64,000 bases of DNA from Nematostella vectensis. Its lineage: Eukaryota > Cnidaria > Anthozoa > Actiniaria > Edwardsiidae. The DNA lies in NCBI RefSeq assembly GCF_932526225.1, contig NC_064034.1:8108001-8172000 (forward strand). Reading direction: 5' to 3'. The translations under genes and the position numbers were made by a program. The notes under the pieces are model-generated. The model had not been told where the DNA came from. It did not search any database and worked only from the letters and a program-made list of their open reading frames with translations. Each line of letters begins with the position of its first letter. Positions within the stretch are counted from its first letter, which is position 1. Of the stretch, positions 26,601-36,800 are shown piece by piece.

Positions 26601-29600
26601 AGGCTAAGCCAAAAACTGCCCAGCTAAAGAAATATGGAAGCCCAAAATCTAGAGTTGTTATGCCAATTAATCAAATACAAATATTTGGGAAGCAGATTTT
26701 AGAGGTAATGCATCCTTTTTTTAAAGTTCCTGCATGCCTATCTTGAATGACTTTACATGCCTAGCTCTTATGCCTGAATGTCTGATCTTTTTTTAGGCAT
26801 TAAAGTTTTTGCATGATAAGGGATTTCCTTATGGTAAGTTCTAAATGCACCCCTTTCCCTTCCCAAGGATCCTCTCCCCTTGTAGATTTTGCAGAAATCG
26901 ATAGGAAGATATGAAGTAACCCCCCTTCTTTCTTTAATACCTCCACCCAGCTACCTCCATGGATTCTGGATCATCCCTTTTTTTTTCTGTTTTTTATTAT
27001 ATATTTTTTCTGTATGTATTAAAATTGTGTATTAAAATTGATACTGCAATCCCTTGAATTGTCTTTTTAGGTCATCTTCATACAGGGAATATTGTACTAG
27101 AAGGAAATGTATGCAGGTAAGACCTCTTGCTTTTTCCCCCTTCTTTTTTTATTCTTTTCCACCCTTCCTTTTCTTTTTTCAGATGTTGTTTTTGCTCTAT
27201 TTTCTCCCTTCCTTACTCGCTATTTTATATTTCATTTTATTGCTTGTCTTCTACTTAAGATAACTCAATTGAGATCTCTTTTTCCCACACATCCCCTCCT
27301 TATAAGTCATACATATTTTTGTCTAGAATACTTGATCTGGAAAATTCGCTGTTGGGGGTATCACCCATTCACAGACACAGATATGTTCCACACAAGAAAA
27401 TTCAGGTATTTCTCAAGTTTAAATGTAACCTAAAACAATAATTTTTTTCAGTGTTTTTACGCAATTGTATCCACAGGATAAAGAATCAGAAGATGTCTAT
27501 TGTTTCGCACATGTGCTCTATGAGATGGCTTTTGGCGAGCCACTGAGGACATCCGTCATACATGAAGTCCCTCCTACATCCTCCCCAGACCTTAGTATGT
27601 TTAAATGGCGACTTACACCAAGAAATCGTGACTTTTTGAGTGACAAAACATAAACAATGATGTGATTGCAGCCGTCATGCCATAGCAGTTGCATAAAAGT
27701 AAAATATCTGACATAGAATCTTTCTGGCTGATTTGTATGAATCTTTCTGGCTGATTTGTATGAATCTTTCTGGCTGATTTGTATGAATCTTTCTGGCTGA
27801 TCTGTATTTGCTGAATAAGTTGCTTTTTGTCGTTGTTATTTTGCTGCCCATAACCCGAGTGCATGCAATTTGTCACCCAAAAAGTCGTGTGAATTCTTAG
27901 TGCAAGTCCCCTATTGATTCTACAGTGATACCTCCATTATACAGCCACCCGGAATAGCTTTCATTTCTCCCCCACTGGTGATTTCAACGATCCTTGTCCA
28001 TGCTTCAACTACAAAATTGAACGTCCAAATGTAATTGTAGTCCGAACATTTCAATGTCGGAATAATTTAGTTTTTGTTATTTGTATTATACTAAGTGTCC
28101 GACGTGAAAATGCTTCAATCTTTTCCTCTTGCTCTGCTGATTTCCTCTACATCACTGCACACACATCAACTCCAAAAGCAAAGGTTACTTTCCAGGCATA
28201 ATGCGCAATTGTATGAAGACCTGAGGCTATGGCTCCTGAGCCAGTGCTGATTCAAACTTTCTAAAACAAATTAGAATACTAACAAGATTATGTTATCAAT
28301 CCTGCTGCAGAATCTATACTGGAGTCCATCCTTACAGAAGAAGTGGTTAATAAGTCAGGGCTCCCATCTGTGGATGACTTGCTGAACTTGCCGTGAGTAC
28401 ATATTACCATCATTCAAGCACATATTTTTTCCAATAATCCTGATATAATGACCTCATTTGACAGGTTTTTCAGTTCTGTCAGTCTTCCACCAACAGACAA
28501 GCCACAGTTTAAGGTATCTGCCACTCCACATTACACTCAATGTAATCTGTGATTGTATTACTTATCTATACTAAGTGGGATGTTTCCATTTCAAAGATCC
28601 CCAGTAAGCTGAAAGAGTGCATCAGAAATGTGAAGGAAAAAGCTGAACAAAGATTAAAAGAAGATCAGAAATATGTAAGTGAACAGAAACCGGTTGCTTT
28701 TTCACACTTCTATCATAAGTCACTTGCGATAAAAGACATTCTTCTTTGCGTTACATTACAGCTACGCCAATTCCGGCGAGCATCCAAGGCGCATGCGCAC
28801 CACATGTGCGAAGAGGAGAAGAAGAAGCGAAAGAAGTCCGCAAAGAAGGTAGTATTATTAGGGGAGTAACCTCTTTTATTAGTTCAGTCATCCTAAGAGC
28901 ATTTCTAGATCGAGGTACAACTAATTGCAAAGAAATCATGTTCATAGCAAAAGTTTACGCTTTTCAGCTAACGATTTGAATCTGTTCTGCTGTCAGCCAT
29001 ATTATATTATTATTATTAATGAGCGCACTTAGCTACTGAAACTTTCAAATCCTCTAAAACAACCCACTTCTCCGAAACTTGCTTACAGGTCCGTGTATTC
29101 AGTTTGGTCAGTAAATAACAAACAAGAAATTCGATGAGTTGTAAAGAGGCTTTAAACCGTGGTGTCTCCTGGTAGTGTAGCCGCAACCATTGTACTAGTT
29201 GAATTGAGGCGGAGGTTATCACATCGGAAGCTTTATTTAGCGTGACTGCTGATGCATTTACTAGCGTTACAGCTGCGGCCTCGTTGGAAATCCCACGTCT
29301 TTCAGTTTGTTAACTTGTTCTGTATTGTCTCGTAGTCAAAGAAGTCGGACACCACAGCTCCAACTATAAACTCAACAGGTATTTATACACAGCTAGTAGA
29401 TCTTTTGCCGAGGTAACCCAGTACCCTTTTGATATAAAATGTTGTCAAATTGGTCCACTCAAGGTCCCCTCCCTGACTGAAATATATGGGGCTACTTTCA
29501 AAAAATGGCTTGTGGCTCCCTTAAGCAAAATATAATGTGATCGTTTATGCGTAAAATATAGTTAACGGAATATTAGAGAAGTAACTAATAATAGCAAAGT

Positions 29601-31081
29601 AACTCATTTTTAATGTGGTTGAGCTAAACAGGGGCACCGTTTTAATTTTCTAGTTAGAAATTGTTTCTGTGCAAATGATAATCGTGAATCATAAATACAA
29701 CGTAAGAATAATGTTAAATGTTAGATAAAAAAACGGTTTAGGTAAACAGTTTAAAAATGGTAAAAGCTAATAATCCAATCTAGCCACGACCTATTTTCTA
29801 CCTCTTTTGTCACGTGCCTTGTTCTTCTTCCATTTTCTAAACGTTCTAAACTGTACTCCCCTAGACACTGTTTCTACGCCGCCCTCATCATTTTCAACCC
29901 TACAAAGTCATATTTGATACGTCGCCGTCAATAAAAACTTTTAAGCGATACAGCTGACTTGACTTCCGGTAGTTATAGCAGAACCGTTCTCTGTGCCATT
30001 GAATCCTGATTATCCTGATTAACATACTCGCTTTAATCAGTCACTTCTATATTAGGGACAGATTTGTGTTCTTATGTACTCCCAGCGACAATGTATTGAT
30101 TGACACAAAAGGTTTATGATTGACGGCGTGACAAATACTGACTTGGAGGTGTCGGTGTCGCATGTTATTAATCCTAGTACTGTCTAAATCAGCTATAATT
30201 TTCAAACACTATATTATTGGCTTCTTTGCCAGCTAAGCACGATACTAAGCTGACCAAGAGTTCTCGTTATTTTCACTGAATTCTTCACACTTCCTTATTT
30301 GACGCTGCCTTGTTCTTATCCACTCGAGAGCGTGATGGCTGACGAGCGATCTATTGCTCCATGTAAGTCTCAAGCTCACCTAGCTTCCTTGTCGTTAAGC
30401 ACAGCTTGTAATCTTTGATAGTTTAATGTGGAATAGTTTAGTCCAGGGGAGTACTCGGATATTAGCATGGCTAGGTCTGACGTATTTTTTTTGCCCTCCT
30501 ATTAATTTTGGCTTGTATGAAATGGACCCTCCTTTCCCGTCATGTTTATTGAAGTGTACCCCCTCCCCTACTAGTGGTCACCTAGGTTATATTTAACAAT
30601 TAGACTACGAGTTCGAGTTTTCTATGAGTCAATAGATGACTATTTGACTTATAGAAAAAGAGAACGAGTAGTCTAATTGTTTTAGTATAAATCCACTCAC
30701 ATACATCCCTAAGCAACACGTGCGATGCACAATTTTCGCTACTCACTACCTATGAGTCAATCAAATTGCTAGATTCGTGATAGTATGTGAGTGGATTTAT
30801 ACCAAAACCTGATAGTCACAGAAGTAGTATAACGTGACAGTTATCGGGAGTCAGCCGTAAATCATATTAAATCTGGTGATTGAAATGTAAGTAGTATATT
30901 GCTGTCCAGTCCGGTAGTGAAGTAGTACGAAGTATGAAGTAGTTTGTGTTTTGTGTTTGTTAGGTGCTCCTCCATCATCTCCTACCCCCGCCGCACGGAC
31001 GGCTGCCGGTAAGCTTATCTAGTCTGTTCTAGAACGATTACAATTTATCTTATCTAAATTTGAAGGTTAATCTTTATTTAT

Positions 31082-31112
<31 letters not shown>

Positions 31113-32150
31113 CGCTGCGAGGCCATTATGCGGTACGGACATCCTCGGGAACGCCGTCACAGACGCGAGAACGAGGCGGAACAAGGCTGGCGGAGGGGGT
31201 AGGGGCGGCTGTCTTCTCTCGCCCCCTCCGCTGCCCCGTTCTCGCGCCTTGTTGCGCTGACCTCGACGCCCTGGGTACCCGAGCATGCGGTACAGCCATT
31301 GTTAAAAAAACAAAATTGGGGGGGGGGGGGGGGGGGGTAGATAGACAACAAATTTAACCAAAACAGCCATGTATAGTACATTTGTAAGGCAAAATCAAAT
31401 CGTAGGCATTTTTTAAACAACTTGAAAACACTTTTTTAATAAGATACATTGATTGATTTATTTTTAAAGTTTACTTTTTTCTTTAGTTCTTTTTTATAAC
31501 TCAATCACTCATTTTATTTTGATTTACATTTACTTTATTTAGGGTATCTTATTTTTATTTTTAAACTTTAATGTATGCATTTTATGAAAGAAATCATTAA
31601 GGTCAGTGAATGCTCTAAACGTGTTACAACCAAACGAATTAATATAAAGCCGTTAGATTAATAGTTATTTTCTACAACAGCAGCGAATCGTATTATTATA
31701 AAGTCGTTAGATTAATAGTTATTTTTCTACAACGCAGTGAGTCGTATTATTATAAAGTCGTTAGATTAATAGTTATTTTCTACAACGGCAGCGAGTCGTA
31801 TTATTATAAAGTCGTTAGATTAATAGTTATTTTCTAAAACAGCAGAGAGTCGTATTATTATAAAGTCGTTAGATTAATAGTTATTTTCTACAACAGCAGT
31901 GAGTCGTATTATTATAAAGTCGTTAGATTAATAGTTATTTTCTACAACAGCAGTGGGTCGTCCCGCCCAGCCTCCAGCGGCCCCACCCCCACCCGTACCT
32001 GCACCGCCACCACCAGTATCACCTCCACCGCCCGCGGCCGCACCTCCCAAGACAGAGGGACGTGGCGCTCTTCTCAGCTCTATCTCCGGGTTTAGCAAGA
32101 CAGGCCTCAAGAAGGCGATGACTAATGATCGCAGTGCACCGAAGGTTTAG
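20630..32150 (+). CDS. PXK: PXK (PX domain-containing kinase-like protein), 21 exons, 559 aa
   Basis: Exons: 20630-20719, 20833-20883, 21915-21962, 24044-24133, 24820-24916, 25273-25350, 25993-26072, 26182-26256, 26420-26524, 26603-26704, 26797-26833, 27071-27116, 27327-27405, 27477-27594, 28311-28392, 28465-28513, 28597-28674, 28762-28848, 29336-29378, 30964-31008, 31951-32150; 1680 nt, all in phase. The start is fixed by an in-frame TAA at 20609. Residues 31-140 form a PX domain with the phosphoinositide-binding pattern HRYSDF, PLPPKK and VERQQGLQ. A pseudokinase follows (about 150-420): the HRD site reads GHLHTGNI and the DFG site LDLENSLLG, so the usual catalytic and Mg-binding Asp pattern is lost. 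Then come a basic segment, a proline-rich stretch and a WH2-like actin-binding motif (GRGALLSSISGF...LKKA). Human PXK (578 aa) has the same order and acts in endosomal trafficking. The last intron and the exon 3 donor carry unusual duplications. Confidence 0.95.
21054..21211. repeat. Inverted repeat, MITE-like, in PXK intron 2
   Basis: Arms of roughly 48 bp include a perfect 24-bp core containing AACTACTGTTTCATCCCT (near 21065-21088) and its reverse complement (near 21176-21199). The loop is about 87 bp. The shape fits a short foldback element. Confidence 0.85.
21968..23087. mobile_element. Non-autonomous DNA transposon, 1120 bp, flanked by AGGTAAA
   Basis: Terminal inverted repeats start CAAGAGACCATGAT and continue, with a few mismatches, for roughly 70 bp (AGAGAACGAATCCC and GAAAGCTATTTTTAGA are in both). 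The flanks carry a direct repeat AGGTAAA (21961-21967 and 23088-23094), or GAGGTAAA if 8 bp is counted. An 8-bp duplication would suit a hAT-type element, but the family is not certain. No transposase frame is inside. The left duplication copy contains the last two bases of PXK exon 3 and its GT donor. Confidence 0.88.
24349..24677. mobile_element. MITE, about 329 bp, in PXK intron 4
   Basis: The left end CTGGGGCCGGTTACACAAAG and the right end (reverse complement CAGGGGCCAGTAGCACAAAG) form imperfect TIRs. Subterminal GGATAA/TTATCC motifs recur in both orientations (for example GTGGATAA, CTGGATAACTATCC). No transposase. I could not find a clean target-site duplication. Confidence 0.8.
27717..27808. 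repeat. 23-bp tandem repeat, four copies, in PXK intron 14
   Basis: The unit GAATCTTTCTGGCTGATTTG plus TAT is repeated almost perfectly four times. The last copy has one change (ATCTGTAT). Confidence 0.92.
30335..30362 (+). other. Candidate alternative first coding exon of PXK (short form)
   Basis: ATG at 30335 opens nine codons (MADERSIAP) plus one base, then a good donor (GTAAGT). Its phase fits exon 30964-31008, giving an uninterrupted frame through the proline-rich and WH2-like tail: a predicted protein of under 100 residues with no PX or kinase part. There is no transcript support, and a 28-bp match of this kind can arise by chance. Confidence 0.25.
30596..30680. repeat. Inverted repeat with about 38-bp arms
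   Basis: The left arm begins ACAATTAGACTACGAGTT and the right arm ends AACGAGTAGTCTAATTGT; TTTCTATGAGTCAA pairs with TTGACTTATAGAAA. Foldback in PXK intron 19. Confidence 0.85.
30680..30817. repeat. Second inverted repeat, adjacent to the first
   Basis: Arms of about 24 bp share TATAAATCCACTCACATAC and its reverse complement, around a 90-bp centre. It abuts the inverted repeat at 30596-30680; the two could be one composite element or two separate insertions. Confidence 0.82.
31086..31337. repeat. GC-rich island between an A-run and a G-run
   Basis: An A homopolymer (about 31086-31112), then about 200 bp of GC- and CpG-rich sequence, then a G homopolymer (about 31318-31337). The two halves of the GC-rich part are partly reverse complementary (GCGAGAACGAGGC pairs with a copy in the other half), which suggests a decayed foldback element. 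Base composition is very unlike the surrounding AT-rich intron of PXK. Confidence 0.6.
31625..31965 (+). repeat. 54-bp tandem array that includes the PXK last-exon splice acceptor
   Basis: Six copies of a unit containing GTCGTTAGATTAATAGTTAT and TTTTCTACAACAGCAG. The last copy supplies the acceptor for the final PXK exon (exon start 31951 or 31954). The five upstream copies keep an acceptor-like AG to varying degrees: CAACAGCAG, AACGCAG, AACGGCAG, AAACAGCAG and CAACAGCAG. Confidence 0.93.
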
Positions 32151-32154
32151 GCAA

Positions 32155-32457
32155 CGAGAGACTTACTGTTGAATCAGTTGTATAGCGACGCCGCATTTTC
32201 AAAACATTGATTTTTTTTCTGTTCCGCCAGTAAATTATTCTAAGCCAATCAGATTCTTGCCATCTCTCGCCTAGTGCAGTTGCCTGGCTTTCTGTCGCGA
32301 CACTGTCTGGTTTACGTCCAGAGGATAGCCAGGGAAGTGCACAAAGCGAGAATCTGATTGGCTCAGAATGGTTTTACTGACGGAACAGAAAACCAAAACA
32401 AATCGTGTTTTGAAAACGCGGGTCGCGATACAACGGATTCGACAGTAACAGGACTCG
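32155..32457. repeat. Large foldback element directly after the PXK stop codon
   Basis: Arms of about 110 bp are imperfect reverse complements. Shared pieces include AGCCAATCAGATTCT, CTGTTCCG, GCGTTTTCAAAAC/GCATTTTCAAAAC and ACTGT(T/C)GAATC. The centre is about 80 bp. It begins within a few bases of the stop, so it would form a long hairpin in the 3' UTR if transcribed. Confidence 0.88.
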
Positions 32458-33306
32458 AGGTTTAGACGAGTGACTTGGACCTGGGAAATATGTACTGGAG
32501 GAGTACCGAGTGTATGGATCAAACTCATACCCACTTATTTTTTTTTTTGTAAAATTTATAACACTTTTACAAAGGTGCTTTATTGGAATAGAAGAGAAGC
32601 TTTTGTCTATTCATAATTTGAAGGGTTTTCCTCTAATATTTCACCTTTAATTAAAAGCATGAGCGCTTCGTTTGATTGTAATTTCAAAAAGAATTCAAAT
32701 ATAAAAATGTAATTGACATTTTAATGTAGATCTGTTTTATAATAAACAATATCAGAATGTATATTTTATTATAACTGTACAATTGAGTAGTGGTGGTCAA
32801 GGAATGAATTATAGGGAGACCTGAGTATTAGAAAGGTTGTATACTGTCTCTGGATGAACATCGGCTGATTGTTGTTGCTCTGTAGGCACGGCGGCCAGAA
32901 GGAGCTATTTACAAAGCAAAGTATTAATGCTTCAGATTCTAGCTAAAACAATATTAATGTATTTTATAAAACGTGGGTATTCAGATGCCTTGTGTAGGTT
33001 GTATGTTCCTCTTGTATCAAAGACTTCACAAACAGTTTTAAAAATTCAATTTTATAATTCATTTTTTTTTTATTAAAATTCATATTCCGTCGTCAACCAA
33101 AATGTGATTATATCGATTGTGATTCCAGAAATATATTATACCTCCCCAAAGAGGGGAATCGGATACTACGAGTGTGTGGCTTAGTGCTGATTTACAGGGA
33201 CAAAAAAAATCTTAGAAATCAAGGCAGTAATTCTGGGGTGGGGTATCGATACCATGTGTTACGGACAAGCACTAAAACCAATTTCCAGAAGGTGGGACAA
33301 ATAAGT
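32458..33306. other. AT-rich 3' intergenic DNA between PXK and ADHFE1
   Basis: No gene seen. Probably the remainder of the PXK 3' UTR and spacer. Several T- and A-rich runs. Confidence 0.55.
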
Positions 33307-33386
33307 GGGTACCAGAGTACTCGCTACGAGAAGCGAAGCCAAGACCCGCGTGACAGTAAACGAGCTCGAGCCTCTGGTACCCAGGG
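33307..33386. repeat. Short foldback with GGGTACCAGAG ends
   Basis: The left end GGGTACCAGAG and the right end CTCTGGTACCC are reverse complements about 80 bp apart. Similar ends occur near 39912 and, decayed, near 46086. Confidence 0.6.
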
Positions 33387-33496
33387 GTAATACTCGCGAT
33401 ACAACGTATTAGTTTCGATGTTGTTGAACGGGTCGAAGATTTCTGGCAATGCTAGAATCATAGCCATTATCCCTGCAATAAAATTTACTGATGTTA

Positions 33497-33705
33497 CAGG
33501 GCCGTAGCAGGGGGTGGGCCACTAGGGGCACGTGCCCCCTCCCCCCCCCCCCCCGCGCGCCTCGATATTTGTAAAACTTATAAGGAAATGACCAGCAGAG
33601 GCGTGGCTGTGCCCACAATATTTCTTATATATAATGTTTCTTTATTGTGCCCCCAATATTTTCTTTATTGTGGCCCTTCAATATCTCGAGCCTGCTACGG
33701 CATTG
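33497..33705. mobile_element. Short TIR element with poly(C) interior
   Basis: Left CAGGGCCGTAGCAGG, right end reverse complement CAATGCCGTAGCAGG. The inside has a C-run and two GTGCCC(C/A) stretches. It lies about 100 bp downstream of the ADHFE1 stop. Confidence 0.7.
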
Positions 33706-33806
33706 TATTTTAAGTCTGAGGCAATGGTCTATCTGACGCCAATCTCGCTACCCTTCACTTTCAATTAAGATCTACCTCGAGATGTCTTTATTGACATCAC
33801 CCCAAC

Positions 33807-36800
33807 TCAGTACAACGACAAGGAGTCTTCAAACAGCCTTGCGAGTTCTTCTTCCCCAGGGGCCCCTGCTGGGGCTAGTTTAGTGACCCTGTGTTGTGGT
33901 ATTGTCCCCTTGACTAGGTTCGGGATATCTGCTGTGGAGTAACCGAACGCTTGAAGCCCGTCATCGACGTCTAGAGAATGCATGAACTCGAGCAGAGTGT
34001 CGGCAAGTAGAGGACCGGCGTCTGCTTGCTTGACGTTACTCGTGTCTGCGCCTGGAACAGAAGTCACTATGAAGTGGCTCTGCCCGCCATTTTGTCATCG
34101 GCTAGAAACAATCTCGATCATTTGTAACGACTGAATTTGGATGCAGAGTATGTTATTGGATGACTGAATCCCTTTAAGCACCACGTGAATCCCGGAGATG
34201 GTCGAAGGTCATCAATTTTGCCTGGTCGTACTTTTAAAAAATCGACCGCACTCTACTTTCCTTCTGTACAAAATAACCTGGTATCCGTGACACCGAATAG
34301 CTAAAGTGTTTATAAGGCGAGAGATGACTGTATTACATTCCGCTTACTAGTGTCCATTAGCAAAGTTGAAAGTACTACCGTGCCACCCCTCCCCTCCCCC
34401 CCCCCCCCCCCCCCCCCCCCACACACACACTTACCCATAAGACGGGCCGCCTCAATGTGCCTGTCGGGACAGGAAGGCGCTGTAAACCGAAAAACTGCGG
34501 GAGCTGTCACCACCACAGACAGACCGTGAGGCTTGGGACAAACAACACAGTAATACAGTAATGGGTCGTTTACTAGATAGCGGAGGTGAGGGTTAGGTGT
34601 GTAATAAAACGCTGCTTTGTTTGCAGCAGTATTGCAACTTTTAGTAGTGTTTTGCTCCTTTTATGAAAGCTTGAAAGTAGATATCCTGGTAGGGCTTCAA
34701 ATGCGGTAATTTGGACCTTATCAAAACCTTTCTTTCGCTCTCCACAGAACCGCGATTTACTATTTTTTTGCTTTGTCAGGCTAAAGAATAATAACTATAC
34801 TCACCACTATGGGGTGACTTGGGTCGTAATCTTTTGCCTTGTACGACTTTACAAGGCCTGATATGGGGTAAGACATACCATGGCTGGAAATAGACAATCG
34901 AGAGGCCACAGATTTATTTTAACCTCTCGTCATTTTCACACTCATCACTATCATCACCATTTTCATCATTAACATTTTCATAATCACCATTATCACCATC
35001 ATCACCATAATCATCCAAACAATTATGTTCAATTCCATCATTATCAATTCCATTAACACCACCAATTTACTGTCGCCATTATCGAGCAGCGTAGTAAGAA
35101 TAATATCCTGTCACTCAGGACATGTTGCACATGTATGATTAACACAAGATATCTTCTCACCACAAATGTACACCTGCGTTTCCAAACCCAATTCCCGCGT
35201 AAACACTGGCCAGGTGCATCTGCGACCGCGCCTCCAAATCATGTGGGTCTCGAACAGACCTAAAGAGGACACAAGAAACTACAAAAATGGGCAATTACAA
35301 ATGCAACTGAAGATAAAATAATCGATTTTTTTTTTTAAATTTGCATTTGGAAAGGAACACAGTGTTTGTCTTAGTCTGGTCCTAGGCTTCCTATTGATTT
35401 GATTCCTAAGTTCACTCTATTAAATGGGCAGGGTTCCATATTCATGAGTAGGAATACTGGGATACTGCTTACCTTTTCATGTACTTGTGTATAATGCTGA
35501 GGGCGTGTCTAGACCATACATCGCTAACAGGATTACTGCCCTGGTAGGCAGGTCGCATATTAGGGTTAGGAGGACACGGACCACGCTCCTTATAAGGAAT
35601 GGCAGTGAACGACTCGATTGCATGGCTGTAAGGAAAAGCATGTGAATATGAGGGATGGTAATACTATATCTCAACCTGATAATAAAAAATAACAGCATTA
35701 CATACCACAAGACATCAAATCCACTGTTAGCTGTGACACGCTCTGGCATATGCAAGGTGTGAAGTGGATCAACAATACCCAACATGGGTCGAATAGCTCT
35801 GTTAGCTATTCCTAGATATATTTTAAAAAATCTATTAGTAGGGACAGTATTTATTGAGTTTTTCAGGTTACCCAGCATAACATCTTCTAAGAAGCAAAGA
35901 TCATATCACTGAGCTATGGAAAATAACATGAATCCAACAATAACTTTCTGTAATAATTGATTCAGTTGTCCGCCCATGCTATATTGTTATTCAGCGGTTC
36001 CACCATACAGGCAATAAGTAAGGAACTAGGGGGTCAGAAGAAGGAAGGTGACATGTTAAACACGAACGCGCACTATAAAAGGGACTTGAGGCGAACTGTC
36101 ATTCATCATTTGACTTTACTGAGTGCAGAGCTCCATAAAGTGGAGCCTGAAATCTATAAAAGTGTTCAAAGTTGGCCTAAAACACACCACCAACATTTTA
36201 TTTATTAGCCTTTTCTTATAAGAAAACGAAAAATAAGGAGGATTACAAAGGTTTTGAAGTCATGTATTTTGCAATTTTGTTGTTTGTGTCAGTGAGCACA
36301 CTTGAATGATGCCATTTCAAATGAGCATGCACACGCTGTTTTTGAGTGTGCTGTGTATCATTCCTCTATGACAATTTTTGTTCTTGTTTTTTTGTAAAGA
36401 ATTGACTCTAAATATATTCCCGAATATGCCTAACAGTTCTTGAACATTCTTTTGTACTTTAGAGTTGTCGTAGTTTGCTGTACGGCTGTACTTTTTGATA
36501 TGTTTTCTTCTGGCATTTTCAGAGGTCCGCACTCAATAAAGTCCATCCTCGTTACCAGGGTCTTCCCCTCATATCCTTCTTGCCCATGGGGTTAGGGGAG
36601 GGTGGAACCCCAGGAACAAGGATGAATGAAGTCTAGTTGTGAATGACAACAATTTCTGCAAGAGCTTTTGAAAAAGGGGTGGAGCTATCCCTTTTAAAGT
36701 GCAAATTTGTGTTTAAGTGCAATTAAAAATAATTTCTTTTGCCCACCTGTTTTTGCATTCAATGGTTGGTAGTCAAAGATTGCGACTCCTGTTGTTTCAC

